Source of the DNA: Porphyromonas asaccharolytica DSM 20707
GTDB lineage: Bacteria > Bacteroidota > Bacteroidia > Bacteroidales > Porphyromonadaceae
Reading direction: 5' to 3'
Length of the DNA stretch: 64,000 bases
Assembly (NCBI RefSeq): GCF_000212375.1
Contig: NC_015501.1
Coordinates: forward strand, 1,922,001-1,986,000
Of this stretch, positions 46,196 through 55,178 are shown piece after piece. Each line of letters begins with the position of its first letter. The stretch's first letter is position 1. The translations under genes were made by a program, and so were the position numbers. Below the pieces are notes generated by a model. The model saw only the letters and a list, made by a program, of their open reading frames with translations. It had not been told where the DNA came from and ran no database searches.

Positions 46196-46394
46196 GGCAC
46201 TACAGTTTCCTACCCGTGGCACTGGAGTTTCCTGCCTATGAAACTAGAGTTTCCTACCTATGAAACTAGAGTTTCCTACCTATGAAACTGCAGTTCCCTC
46301 CGTATGAAACTGCAGTGCCAAGTGGGGTTGGCACTCGAGTTTCACCCGTATGGCACTACAGTGCCAAGGCGCATTGGCACTAGACTACCCCTCA
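46196..46394. repeat. Nine-unit 22-bp array of (GGCACT or GAAACT)-NN-AGT sites between traJ and traK
   Basis: Units start at 46196, 46218, 46240, 46262, 46284, 46306, 46330, 46352 and 46376, a spacing of 22 bp with two steps of 24 bp. Each core is a near-palindrome such as GAAACTAGAGTTTC, GAAACTGCAGTGCC or GGCACTACAGTGCC, with half-sites drawn from two types (GAAACT/AGTTTC and GGCACT/AGTGCC). Two helical turns per unit would place bound dimers on one DNA face. No gene fits in 46048-46431. Confidence 0.88.
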
Positions 46395-46431
46395 GAAGTT
46401 TTTAGAGATAAGACAATTAGAATAATGGAAT

Positions 46432-47055
46432 ATGGAATTCAAATCACTCACAAACATAGAGACCTCTTTCAAGCAGATTAGGCTCTACGCCATCATCTTT
46501 GCGATAGTCTGCATAGCGGTCAGTAGCTATGCGGTCTACGCTTCGTACAGCTTTGCTAAGAAGCAGCGTGAGAAGGTGTACGTACTAGACCAAGGGAAGT
46601 CTCTGATGCTGGCTCTGAGCCAAGACGCTTCGATGAACCGCCCGGTGGAGGCTCGAGAGCATGTAAGACGCTTTCACGAGCTTTTCTTCACGATTGCGCC
46701 CGACAAGGATGCTATCGAGAAGAATATGGAGCGTGCTTTCCAACTATGCGACAAGTCCGCCTTTAACTACTACAAGGATCTAGCAGAGAAGGGGTACTAC
46801 AATCGAGCTATCTCGGGCAATGTCAACCAACGTATAGAGATTGACTCCATACGGTGTGACTTTGACTCTTACCCCTACGAAGTAACCACCTTTGCTCGGC
46901 AGTTTATTATCCGACAGAGCAATGTCACGGAGCGGAGCTTGGTGACTAGTTGCTCGCTGCAAAACTCGGTTCGCTCGGACAACAATCCGCAAGGGTTTCT
47001 GATGGAGCACTTCCTCGTACGAGAGAATCGTGACATCCAAACTTACAAGCGATAA
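46432..47055 (+). CDS. traK: Conjugal transfer protein TraK (VirB8-like)
   Basis: 207 residues with a short cytoplasmic N-terminus, one membrane helix (LYAIIFAIVCIAVSSYAVYASYSF, about 19-42) and a periplasmic domain, the VirB8 topology. MEFKSLTNIETSFKQIRLY and HEFFTIAPDKDAIEKNMERA-like segments match Bacteroidetes TraK. Reads into traL with 4 bp between. Confidence 0.9.
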   Translation: MEFKSLTNIETSFKQIRLYAIIFAIVCIAVSSYAVYASYSFAKKQREKVYVLDQGKSLMLALSQDASMNRPVEAREHVRRFHELFFTIAPDKDAIEKNMERAFQLCDKSAFNYYKDLAEKGYYNRAISGNVNQRIEIDSIRCDFDSYPYEVTTFARQFIIRQSNVTERSLVTSCSLQNSVRSDNNPQGFLMEHFLVRENRDIQTYKR

Positions 47056-47059
47056 GTCT

Positions 47060-47347
47060 ATGAAGCGAAGAAGTAGACCTACCCTCAGAAGAAGCTATTT
47101 GAGGGGGCAGGTACGGCTAAGAGAGCGGTGCAATATGCTAACGAACAGACAGCGACAGATTATTGTCTATGGACTGAGTTTCGTCTACCTAGTCTGCTCA
47201 ATCTGGATGGTGGCACAATTCTTCCTCCCGCACCGTGAGGAGATGCCACCTATCCCTATGGGGGAGCTGGTGGACAGCCCGATACAGAGGGATACAACCT
47301 ACATCAAGAGAATGGAACATTTAGCGATTAGTAACTATGGAGCATAA
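47060..47347 (+). CDS. traL: Conjugal transfer protein TraL
   Basis: 95 residues from ATG 47060 (5 bp after the traK stop). A basic N-terminus is followed by one membrane helix (QIIVYGLSFVYLVCSIWMVAQFF). The gene assignment relies on position between traK and traM and on size. It overlaps traM by 11 bp. The longer start at 47030 lies inside traK and is less likely. Confidence 0.75.
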   Translation: MKRRSRPTLRRSYLRGQVRLRERCNMLTNRQRQIIVYGLSFVYLVCSIWMVAQFFLPHREEMPPIPMGELVDSPIQRDTTYIKRMEHLAISNYGA

Positions 47348-48584
47348 ACAGAAAGAACAATTGAAGAAGGTGTTAGTCTTCGCAGGGCTAGGGATTATCT
47401 TTGCCCTTGCTATGTGGTTTATATTTGCACCCGCCACTAAGGAGCAAACGGACGCTGGTGAGGGGTTGAATGACAACATCCCACAAGCTACGACCGAAAA
47501 GCTTACGGAGAATAAACTCAAAGCCTACGAACTAGTTGACCATACAACTCAAGAGGAGCAAGCTCGTGAGGAGGTGGGGAGACTGGCGGAGTACTTTCAG
47601 CAGGAGGGAAACTCGTCTGAGAGCAACCCGCAGGAGGCGGTCGTTGGCAATAAGATTGAGTCTTCAATGCAACGCTACGAGGAGAACAACCGTCTGCTAG
47701 CGGACTTCTACGGCTCTGACCCTTATGAGGAGGAGCGAGAAGCTATGCAACAGGAGATTGATGACCTCAGACGCGAACTGCACGAGCTTAGCCAACAAGA
47801 CGATGACGAGGAAGCTAAGCAACTAGCTCTTATGGAGAAGAGCTACCAAATGGCGGCTAAGTACTTGCCCGCAGCTGGTGCCTCTCCTGCCCATGGAGCT
47901 ATGCCTATGGGTGAGCAGTCTCAGATGGTCTCTCCGCCTAGCGGTGGAGCTGCCAAGGAAGAGGCTCCAATGGAGATTATAGCTGACCACAAGCCGTTGG
48001 TATCAGCACTGGACCAGCCAATGAGTGACGAGGAGTTTATAGAGATGTACGGAGCTAAGGAGCGGAATATGAGCTTTCATTCGCTCTCTAATAACTCCGC
48101 ACACACTGACGGTCGCAATACCCTTTGCGTAGTGGTGGACAAAACAACGACTCTTAAAGAGGGTGACTACGTTGCCCTTCGCCTGCTGGAGACGGCTCGT
48201 GTGCAGCAAACTTCAATCCCAAAGCATAGTCTCTTGATGGCACAAGCTAAGATAGATGGCAACCGAATGCAGCTACTGATTAAGAGCATAGAGGTGAATG
48301 GTCGCATTCTGCCAGTCAAACTATCTGCCTATGATACAGACGGACAGATGGGAGTCTATATTCCTGGCTCTGAAGAGGTGTCAGCACTCAAGGAGATGGG
48401 GGCAAATGTCGGGGGATCAATGGGAACCTCTTTCACCTTTTCCTCTTCGGCTAAAGACCAAATCATCTCCGAGGTGACTAGAGGCGTGATGCAGGGAGCT
48501 GGACAACTACTACAGAAGAAGCTCCGCACGATTAAGGTGACGCTCAAAGGAGGATATAGACTATTCCTTGTACAGACGAAGTAA
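47337..48584 (+). CDS. traM: Conjugal transfer protein TraM (VirB10-like)
   Basis: 415 residues. One N-terminal membrane helix (VLVFAGLGIIFALAMWFIFAP, about 13-33), a long coiled-coil and low-complexity periplasmic middle (DDLRRELHELSQQDDDEEAK), and a C-terminal beta-rich domain (TTLKEGDYVALRLLETARVQ, ISEVTRGVMQGAGQLLQKKLR) that fits TraM of CTns, equivalent to VirB10 spanning inner and outer membranes. Confidence 0.9.
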   Translation: MEHKQKEQLKKVLVFAGLGIIFALAMWFIFAPATKEQTDAGEGLNDNIPQATTEKLTENKLKAYELVDHTTQEEQAREEVGRLAEYFQQEGNSSESNPQEAVVGNKIESSMQRYEENNRLLADFYGSDPYEEEREAMQQEIDDLRRELHELSQQDDDEEAKQLALMEKSYQMAAKYLPAAGASPAHGAMPMGEQSQMVSPPSGGAAKEEAPMEIIADHKPLVSALDQPMSDEEFIEMYGAKERNMSFHSLSNNSAHTDGRNTLCVVVDKTTTLKEGDYVALRLLETARVQQTSIPKHSLLMAQAKIDGNRMQLLIKSIEVNGRILPVKLSAYDTDGQMGVYIPGSEEVSALKEMGANVGGSMGTSFTFSSSAKDQIISEVTRGVMQGAGQLLQKKLRTIKVTLKGGYRLFLVQTK

Positions 48585-48620
48585 GCTTTTAGAACTCTAA
48601 CAATAACAACTGATATACTT

Positions 48621-49562
48621 ATGAAGAAATGGATTTTATCTATCGTAGTTTGTGCTACGATAACGCTTCCCGCTATGGCACAACAAGTAGAGGGAAACAA
48701 TCAACTACTGAGTAGCGGAGACCTTTACCAAGGGATGAGCCGATCGATACCGAATGGACGGGTCGTATTGCCCTACGGGCTGGAGGTCACGTTTGAAAAG
48801 ACGGTGCATCTCATCTTTCCTGCAGCTATACGCTATGTAGACCTCGGGTCGCAAAACATTATTGCAGGGAAGGCTGACGATGCGGAGAATGTGCTACGTG
48901 TAAAGGCTGCCGTTCGAGAGTTTGAGACGGAGACCAATATGAGCGTCATCTGTGAGGATGGTTCATTTTACGCATTCAATGTGAAGTATGCGGATGAACC
49001 AGAGAAGCTCAGCATTGAGATGAAGGACTTTCTATCTCCTACGGAGGGAAGACTGCCGAGCAATCGTGCGGACATCTACTTCAAGGAGCTGGGAAGTGAG
49101 TCGCCCATATTGGTTAAGCTGATTATGAAGAGCATCTACCAAAATGATAAGCGAATTATCAAGCATGTTGGAGCGAAGCAATTCGGGATGCGCTTCTTAC
49201 TTCGTGGATTATATGCCCACAATGGGTTGCTTTACTTCCATGTCCGTATGGATAATGAGTCTAATATGCCGTATGCGGTGGACTTCATTACGTTCAAGGT
49301 GGTGGACAAGAAGGTGGCGAAGCATACAGCTATACAGGAGCGAATGCTACAACCTTTACGTGCCTTTCATCAAGTGATGTGGATTGGGGCGGGACGCTCT
49401 GAGAGAATAGTCTTTGCTTTGGAGCAGTTCACGCTATCGGAGGATAAGCAGCTGGAAGTGACGCTCTATGAGCGAAATGGCAGTCGCACGCTCACTTTCT
49501 ATGTGGAGCCTGAAGACCTTTTGCTCACTAAGAAGATTGACAACCTTAAACTGAAGTGGTGA
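48621..49562 (+). CDS. traN: Conjugal transfer protein TraN (VirB9-like)
   Basis: 313 residues with signal peptide (MKKWILSIVVCATITLPAMAQ). The mature chain is beta-rich, with VHLIFPAAIRYVDLGSQNIIAGKADDAENVLRVKAA, the DUF4138/TraN pattern, and partners TraM in the outer-membrane core complex by analogy with VirB9. Its final base is shared with the traO start. Confidence 0.92.
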   Translation: MKKWILSIVVCATITLPAMAQQVEGNNQLLSSGDLYQGMSRSIPNGRVVLPYGLEVTFEKTVHLIFPAAIRYVDLGSQNIIAGKADDAENVLRVKAAVREFETETNMSVICEDGSFYAFNVKYADEPEKLSIEMKDFLSPTEGRLPSNRADIYFKELGSESPILVKLIMKSIYQNDKRIIKHVGAKQFGMRFLLRGLYAHNGLLYFHVRMDNESNMPYAVDFITFKVVDKKVAKHTAIQERMLQPLRAFHQVMWIGAGRSERIVFALEQFTLSEDKQLEVTLYERNGSRTLTFYVEPEDLLLTKKIDNLKLKW

Positions 49563-50143
49563 TGAAGAGATGGTTATCCATGATGGTCTGCGTGATGGTG
49601 GCTATGGCTGCTGCTATGCCATCGTACGCACAGAGACTAATCCCTAGGCAAAATAGCGTTGAGCTGGTCGGCTCTATGCCGATTATCAAGGGGGAGAAAC
49701 TATTCGCAAAGGAGAGCTTTGGGGTAGGTCTAGCGTTCGCACACTACTTCAAGCGAGCGAACTACGCTTTTCTCTTGGCGGAATATGAGCAGCAAGGGTT
49801 GACTTATCGCTCTTACAATGTTCCACTGCGTGATGCGCTACTGCATTTTGGCTATATGCACCCGATACTCTCAGATCGGGGGAAGAATGTCTTTGGCTAC
49901 TTGGGTCTATCCGCTCTCTGCGGTTATGAAGAGCTGAACGAGGATAAACGATTACTACCCGATGGGGCTACACTCCTGGACCGATCTCGCTTTACTTATG
50001 GTGGGGCGATACATAGCTCGGTGGAACTGTTCCTAACAGACAATCTGCTCTTCGTCCTCAAAGCTCAAGGGCGACTGTTCTTCGGCTCTGACCTGCATCG
50101 TTTTCGTCCTGCTATCTCAGCAGGACTCAAGTTCAATATCTAA
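49562..50143 (+). CDS. traO: Conjugal transfer protein TraO
   Basis: 193 residues from ATG 49562 (MKRWLSMMVCVMVAMAAAMPSYAQ), a signal peptide; the GTG at 49556 is inside traN. The mature chain looks like a small outer-membrane barrel (VGLAFAHYFKRANYAFLLAEYEQQGL, FTYGGAIHSSVELFLTDNLLFVLK, ending in an Ile after alternating residues), as in CTn TraO. Confidence 0.88.
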   Translation: MKRWLSMMVCVMVAMAAAMPSYAQRLIPRQNSVELVGSMPIIKGEKLFAKESFGVGLAFAHYFKRANYAFLLAEYEQQGLTYRSYNVPLRDALLHFGYMHPILSDRGKNVFGYLGLSALCGYEELNEDKRLLPDGATLLDRSRFTYGGAIHSSVELFLTDNLLFVLKAQGRLFFGSDLHRFRPAISAGLKFNI

Positions 50144-50155
50144 CTACCAACAACA

Positions 50156-50587
50156 ATGAAAAAGTTCCTAGTGAATACGATATGGGCTGTGGGAGGGGTT
50201 GCCCTCGCCCTCTTTTGTCTATCTGCTTGTACTCGCGAGCTGGATGTACAGCAGGCTTATGACTTCTCGCTCGAAGTGATGCCTGTGCAGAACTCCATAG
50301 CTAAGGGGGAAACGGCTGAAATACGCTGTAGTCTCAAAAGAAGTGGTCGCTTTGCCAATACGCAATACACGATCCGTTACTTCCAGCCGGATGGCAAGGG
50401 TTGCTTGAAGATGGATGATGGCACTATATTCAAACCGAATGACCGCTATCCGCTCACGAAAGATGCCTTCCGGCTCTATTACACTTCACGCTCTACTGAT
50501 CGACAAACGATTGATATCTACGTGGAGGACAACTTCGGACAGCTTCAGCAACGGACTTTCAACTTCAACAATGAGCGTACAGAATAA
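50156..50587 (+). CDS. traQ: Conjugal transfer protein TraQ (DUF3872)
   Basis: 143 residues. A signal/lipoprotein start (VALALFCLSACTREL, Cys likely lipidated) and a small beta-sandwich with the DUF3872 segment YDFSLEVMPVQNSIAKGETAEIRCSLKRSGRF. In CTnDOT traP lies between traO and traQ; here only 12 bp separate them, so traP is missing. A 272-bp A+T-rich gap follows, with only a doubtful 60-codon frame at 50670. Confidence 0.88.
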   Translation: MKKFLVNTIWAVGGVALALFCLSACTRELDVQQAYDFSLEVMPVQNSIAKGETAEIRCSLKRSGRFANTQYTIRYFQPDGKGCLKMDDGTIFKPNDRYPLTKDAFRLYYTSRSTDRQTIDIYVEDNFGQLQQRTFNFNNERTE

Positions 50588-50859
50588 TGAGATTTTCTTT
50601 ATGATTTGCTGAATAAGTATTTTTAGTAACTTTTATGTGCAAGGCGACTAGTTGTGATAGCCAGTCGTCTTGTTTATTTACATTAAAAACATTAGTTATT
50701 TATCTATGGCAAAATTTGTTTTCTTCATATTGTTATGTCTTGATACAACAAAAGCAGTAACTTTGCTATTGCAAAACAACAATCACAGGAAAGGATGTTT
50801 AATCCAAACCACCTGTGAAATAGAAGTGTTTGTAGATAACTATTTGTTGTAGACAATAT

Positions 50860-51597
50860 ATGAGAAAGAAGAACAACACGATAATATTAGAAAGAGGAGA
50901 CAGGTTATACAGGTATGACATCTGCACTGGCTTACCAAGCAAATGGGACGATAATTTTCATAATACAGAATATGCAGGAAGTCAATTTGGCAATAAGAAT
51001 TGTATAGGTGCTATATTCTTATATGACAAAGAAATTTCTGCCAAACAAGTATTAGCTACAGCAATAAATAATCAACAGGATAAGGGGATATCAATTAAAA
51101 ACGGTACCATCACGACTGTAACTGTTAATGAAGAGATTAAGCTATTAGATCTAGAGAAAGGTCTTTCTAGATGCTGTCATATTATCTCACTTCTGCATGA
51201 ATTGAGAATAGAAATCACAAATCAAAGTTTTACAAATTATCAAAAGGGACAAACATTTGAGACAATCCACTCTGACTTAGAAAAACTTTATTCGCAAGAT
51301 CCTTCCATTAAAAATAAGGCAGCAACAAGAATAGATGAGTTCTTCTTTAACCATACTCCATTACTTGGTCAATTACTCACAGATTTCCAAAATGGAATAG
51401 AATTCAGACATCAACTATGCGAAAAAGGATTTGAAGGGTATATATTTATGGAGTTATTTTCTAGCAACACATATTGTATATTTTCTCCTGACAAACTATC
51501 CCTCCCTTCACATTCTACAATTTCAGTTGACAAAGATGAAGAACTTCAAGAATTAATTAAATCCAACAGGAAAGGAGGACTAGAGATAGTTAACTGA
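50860..51597 (+). CDS. RES-like (ADP-ribosyltransferase-fold) protein, tentative
   Basis: 245 residues, A+T-rich codons, unlike the tra genes. The first 70 residues, ERGDRLYRYDICTGLPSKWDDN then YAGSQFGNKNCIGAIFLYDKEISAKQVLATAI, recall the RES domain layout (Arg, then GxRF/GxQFG, then strand and helix), followed by a DLEKG strand. The conserved RES glutamate is not obvious, so the call is weak. RES toxins degrade NAD+. The rest (about 110-245) is unrecognised. 130 bp separate it from the HNH gene, which shares its composition, so the two came in together. Confidence 0.4.
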   Translation: MRKKNNTIILERGDRLYRYDICTGLPSKWDDNFHNTEYAGSQFGNKNCIGAIFLYDKEISAKQVLATAINNQQDKGISIKNGTITTVTVNEEIKLLDLEKGLSRCCHIISLLHELRIEITNQSFTNYQKGQTFETIHSDLEKLYSQDPSIKNKAATRIDEFFFNHTPLLGQLLTDFQNGIEFRHQLCEKGFEGYIFMELFSSNTYCIFSPDKLSLPSHSTISVDKDEELQELIKSNRKGGLEIVN

Positions 51598-51727
51598 GTG
51601 ATGGTTTTTATAAAACAACTACTAACAGAAGCAAGAGTCATTTATTGATTAAAAGAAAACAGGAAGGCTTAGAATATTATCTATTAGTATTTCCGTCTTA
51701 ACAAATAACTAAAAGAGAAATCACACT

Positions 51728-52672
51728 ATGCAACAATTACCATTTAATGAAATGCTTAAAAACTTAATAGAACACTATGATATAGTAAAGCATTATCACT
51801 TAAACACCGAAGAGGAGATATTACTTGACTCAACAGAATCAACCAGTTGTAGATTTTGTGGCAAACAAGAACCAAATGTGACATTTAATAGTGCTGCACA
51901 CACAATCCCACATAGCATTGGAAACAGAACTCTTAAATCAAAGTACGAATGCGACACATGTAATCAACTTTTTGGCAAGTATGAAAGTCAATTTACCCAA
52001 TACATGAAATTCGCCCATGTGTTTGCACAGGTGAGCAAAGGAGGAGGCTCTAAAGTTCCAAAGTTCAAAAACAATTCCTCTGAAAAATCTAATATTAGAG
52101 TAGAAAATGGAAACTTTAATGTTACCTGCGTTGAAGGAGAAGACCTGAGGTGTGATATAGATAAAGAGCATAAAAAAGTTAAAATCACAGGGAAAAGAAG
52201 TTATATTCCACAAGATGTATTCAAGGCAATTGTCAAGATGGCATTATCTATAATGCCCGAAGAAGAAATGATTTATTTCAGCGACACCTTACAATGGCTT
52301 CAAGGAAAAAGGACTTGTGGCGGAAAACTTATTGTTATACAGAGGATGTATATAGGGATCAATCCATTTATGTTCGATTCTTGTATGATATTCAAACGAA
52401 AGAACGACTCAATGCAAGTTCCAGCATATATTTTTGGCCTTGCCTACTATAGTTTCTTTATTCAGATAGCCATTCCTCTATGCAAAAAAGACTTAAGCAA
52501 ACAAGGAGCTAACATGACAATGCCATATATTCCGACTCCACTTGACGAAAAAAAAGTACATTGTTCAATAGAGTGTCATGACCTTACTTCAACGAAAAAA
52601 GTAATTAATGAAGATATTGTTATGACTCTTAGTTTTTCTGATATGGAAGAACTGGATCTCCAACAATCATAA
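51728..52672 (+). CDS. HNH endonuclease domain protein
   Basis: 314 residues, A+T-rich. The N-terminal zinc-dependent HNH module is CRFCGKQE (C41, C44), FNSAAHTIPHSIGNRTL (H58 and N66 region) and YECDTCNQLFG (C75, C78), so the two CxxC pairs hold the zinc and AH-N forms the metal finger. The C-terminal 220 residues are unrecognised. A nuclease next to a putative NAD-modifying toxin, inserted into the tra region, suggests a defence cargo; this is inference. Confidence 0.75.
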   Translation: MQQLPFNEMLKNLIEHYDIVKHYHLNTEEEILLDSTESTSCRFCGKQEPNVTFNSAAHTIPHSIGNRTLKSKYECDTCNQLFGKYESQFTQYMKFAHVFAQVSKGGGSKVPKFKNNSSEKSNIRVENGNFNVTCVEGEDLRCDIDKEHKKVKITGKRSYIPQDVFKAIVKMALSIMPEEEMIYFSDTLQWLQGKRTCGGKLIVIQRMYIGINPFMFDSCMIFKRKNDSMQVPAYIFGLAYYSFFIQIAIPLCKKDLSKQGANMTMPYIPTPLDEKKVHCSIECHDLTSTKKVINEDIVMTLSFSDMEELDLQQS

Positions 52673-52682
52673 GATTTCATAC

Positions 52683-53960
52683 CTAATTATACGCTTTGCC
52701 CCGTTCGGCGATTTGTCCAATGTTGCGTTGGACGAGAGCGAGGATTTGGTCGTGGTACTCGGTGGTGGAGTTGCAGACACCACGGCTTTGAACGACTTTG
52801 AGGGTCTCAAGACTGAGTTCGATGGTCTCTATGCGTTTGCCATTGATGGTGGCGGAGAGAATGAGGGAACTAGGCTTGAGGTGGTACTCGCTTGCAAAGA
52901 CACAATGGTGCATCGCTGTACCTTCCTCTATGTGCTCTTGTACACTTTCAAGCACTCGAACTTGGATAATGCCGTCGGTAAAGGCAATACCAAAGAACTT
53001 ACCCTTTTGCTCTCTAAAGAGGGCTTCGGCTTCTTTAGCTTGAAGTCGTCTTTGCTTCTGCACTTCCTGCTCCCGCTGTCGCTCTACTGCTTTTACGGCT
53101 TGGTCGTGAGCTTCTCTGAGGTCATTAGGACAGATATACTTCGGGCTGTGTAGGTCTTTGCCTAAGATGTGAAGCATACGGATAAGGTCGCACCAAAGAG
53201 TGGCATCCTCAATCGTATAGCCATTGCGGATGCAGATACGAATGGAACCCCAATAGTGTTCTATACTACGATCGTTGTTGCGTACAAGGTAGCGGAGCAA
53301 TTCGTGCTGACCGGCTTTGAGGAGGGTCTCCGCCTTGCTATTCGTCAGCAGTGCGAGGAATAGCTCAAATGGGGTGAGGTTATGGAAGTTATCACGATAA
53401 CCATTCCGCCTGAGTATAGGTAGTACTCGCTTGTGAGGATAGATTTCAGTCGGTACGATGTCGTAAAAGTCTCTATTTGGGCGAACCTCCAAATCACTAT
53501 GAAGTAACCAGCTGTCTATCCAGCTATTCATAGTGCGAAGCCGAGCAATGGTTACGAACTTGCCCTTTGGGGAGAGCCAGAGCTGTAGCACTTCGGTTAT
53601 CGTGTACACCGCAGAATAACCATAGATGTAACTTTGTTGGAGAAAGAGGTGTCGCACCACCTGGAAACCCTTGTAGGTAGTAAGTATTGTGAGATATTCT
53701 GACTGCTTGAAAACCCTCTGTCGGGTGGTAGTCACCTCCAACTCTGAGGAGCAATGAAAGCAACTGACTCTATCGCTATGATTGTGACGTTCGCTCCAGC
53801 GGTATCCGCACTCCATACAAGTATACTCGCCTTTGATAGTACGCTTGGCAAGATGAGGAAAGCAATGCTTCTTTGCCCAATTCTTTTGAGTTTCGGTTAT
53901 CTTGGAGAGGTGACGGCTCAGTTCCGCCACCTCTTTCTGTAATTTAGTTCTTGGTTTCAT
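52683..53960 (-). CDS. PcfJ-like protein
   Basis: 425 residues. Zinc-ribbon near the N-terminus (CMECGYRW and CFHCSSEL), then the PcfJ pattern SILTTYKGFQVVRHLF, and the C-terminal EGTAMHHCVFASEYHLKPSSLILSATINGKRIETIEL, which is the hallmark of PcfJ proteins of conjugative elements. Function is not known in detail. It overlaps the PcfK-like gene by 17 bp. Confidence 0.85.
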   Translation of the reverse strand: MKPRTKLQKEVAELSRHLSKITETQKNWAKKHCFPHLAKRTIKGEYTCMECGYRWSERHNHSDRVSCFHCSSELEVTTTRQRVFKQSEYLTILTTYKGFQVVRHLFLQQSYIYGYSAVYTITEVLQLWLSPKGKFVTIARLRTMNSWIDSWLLHSDLEVRPNRDFYDIVPTEIYPHKRVLPILRRNGYRDNFHNLTPFELFLALLTNSKAETLLKAGQHELLRYLVRNNDRSIEHYWGSIRICIRNGYTIEDATLWCDLIRMLHILGKDLHSPKYICPNDLREAHDQAVKAVERQREQEVQKQRRLQAKEAEALFREQKGKFFGIAFTDGIIQVRVLESVQEHIEEGTAMHHCVFASEYHLKPSSLILSATINGKRIETIELSLETLKVVQSRGVCNSTTEYHDQILALVQRNIGQIAERGKAYN

Positions 53961-54360
53961 AGGTCAAAGAGTGTCTTCTGAATGGTGACTGCTTCTGCTT
54001 GTTTGACTGTTGTGCTTTAGCTCGCTTGGTGAGCTGCGGGTATTGCTTGATAGCTTCCTGCCGTGCTTGCTTTTTCTCTTCTTCGGAGAGCTCTACAACG
54101 TGATTGACTACAACATTGCAACCAGAGACTTTGTCCACCTCTATATCATCTTCATCATAGTAGTGAACTGCCATTGAGTATATCTCCTCATCGGCAAAAC
54201 CATTACAACCACTTCTTTGCACCTCACTCAAGATATAGAGAATGCACTCCTCTATGTTCTTATGGGGCTTCTGTAGATTGGGCGCAAACAAAGGGTCTGT
54301 CATCGCACGTCCATTAAGGTATTCTGCTATCGTTCGGGTAAATTGTTCTGTTCCTTTCAT
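53944..54360 (-). CDS. PcfK-like protein
   Basis: 138 residues with the PcfK pattern EQFTRTIAEYLNGRAMTDPLFAPNLQKPHKNIEECILYILSEVQRSGCNGFADEEIYSMAVHYYDEDDI. It is always paired with PcfJ in Bacteroidetes and enterococcal conjugative elements; function is unclear. 22 bp downstream of the preceding minus-strand gene. Confidence 0.85.
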   Translation of the reverse strand: MKGTEQFTRTIAEYLNGRAMTDPLFAPNLQKPHKNIEECILYILSEVQRSGCNGFADEEIYSMAVHYYDEDDIEVDKVSGCNVVVNHVVELSEEEKKQARQEAIKQYPQLTKRAKAQQSNKQKQSPFRRHSLTYETKN

Positions 54361-54382
54361 TGTCTTATCGGTATTAGTGCTG

Positions 54383-54814
54383 TTACTGCTTGGGTATCTC
54401 TACGATTTGGTTGATAGGTCCATAGAGGTAGTTGCGTAGGCTGGTGCGGTCGGGAGCATAGTACTCTGCCCACTGTCCATATTGATTGACGAGGCACTTC
54501 TTCAATACATCGATGAAGTCAAATCGCCATCCTTGTAGGGGAACAGCTGTGCGGAAATAGGTGTTTGAGTTCACCGCTTCACAGAGCCAATCCTTATCCT
54601 CACGGCTCATTCGCTCGCCACGATTAAGCTTTGCTCTCAGGAGATATACAGAGCTGTCACAAAGGCTTTCCAATGGGGGGACGTCCCAATGGACGAACTT
54701 GGTAGCCAACGCCTGCTCACTTTGTTCAAACTCAGAACTTATGCGGTAATGAGAGGAGGAGCTATATCCTTTTTCTTTCGTTGATGATGTCATATTTACT
54801 TTCTGCTTATTCAT
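54383..54814 (-). CDS. Conserved hypothetical CTn protein
   Basis: 143 residues from ATG 54814 (MNKQKVNMTSST), just downstream of a GGTCTCTT stretch. The longer frame back to 55144 would translate a folded RNA region and is rejected. The sequence (HWDVPPLESLCDSSVYLLRAKLNRGERMSREDKDWLCEAVN) has no domain I recognise. Position before PcfK/PcfJ suggests a shared transcript whose leader carries the hairpin at 54879-55011. Confidence 0.7.
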   Translation of the reverse strand: MNKQKVNMTSSTKEKGYSSSSHYRISSEFEQSEQALATKFVHWDVPPLESLCDSSVYLLRAKLNRGERMSREDKDWLCEAVNSNTYFRTAVPLQGWRFDFIDVLKKCLVNQYGQWAEYYAPDRTSLRNYLYGPINQIVEIPKQ

Positions 54815-54878
54815 AAGAGACCTTTTTTTTATGCGTTCAAAGATCGGAGTATGCTGATTCCTTTTTTCAAGCAAAAAC

Positions 54879-55011
54879 AAGGTAGCGGGGCGAGACTTAC
54901 ACAAGGTTTTGGCGGAAAATACTACCCGAAGCGAACAGCATAGGTGTGGAGATTTTCCAGACAAACCGAATGGCCCGACCTTGTGAAAGTCTTTAAGCCC
55001 CGTACTACCTT
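54879..55011 (-). ncRNA. Strongly folded 133-nt leader or structured RNA upstream of the hypothetical/PcfK/PcfJ genes
   Basis: Nested pairings on one axis: outer AAGGTAGCGGGGC (54879-54891) with GCCCCGTACTACCTT (54997-55011, two-base bulge), middle GACTTACACAAGGT (54894-54907) with ACCTTGTGAAAGTC (54978-54991, one mismatch), inner GGAAAAT (54914-54920) with ATTTTCC (54952-54958). Since the fold is palindromic it is possible on both strands; the minus strand leads into the gene starting at 54814, 65 nt later. Could be a leader, an sRNA or an element-specific DNA site. Confidence 0.6.
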
Positions 55012-55178
55012 TGCGATGAAAAAGAATCAGCTCCCGATTTGACCACTGCATAACGGGGGAGCTATGACTGAGAAGCAGAAGTGCAATGCCTAAACACAAG
55101 AAGCAAAAAGGGTGACCAGCCTCACAAAAGCGCCAGTCACCCAAAGAGTTGTTTCTCTGAAGAGAAAGAGGTGCTATA

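Noticed and set aside
50670-50852. 60-codon frame after traQ
   Set aside because: A+T-rich, short and without similarity or a clear start signal; kept only as a note.
54815-55144. 110-residue N-terminal extension of the CTn hypothetical
   Set aside because: It would translate the folded leader at 54879-55011, is Cys/Leu/Phe-rich, and an ATG with better context lies at 54814.
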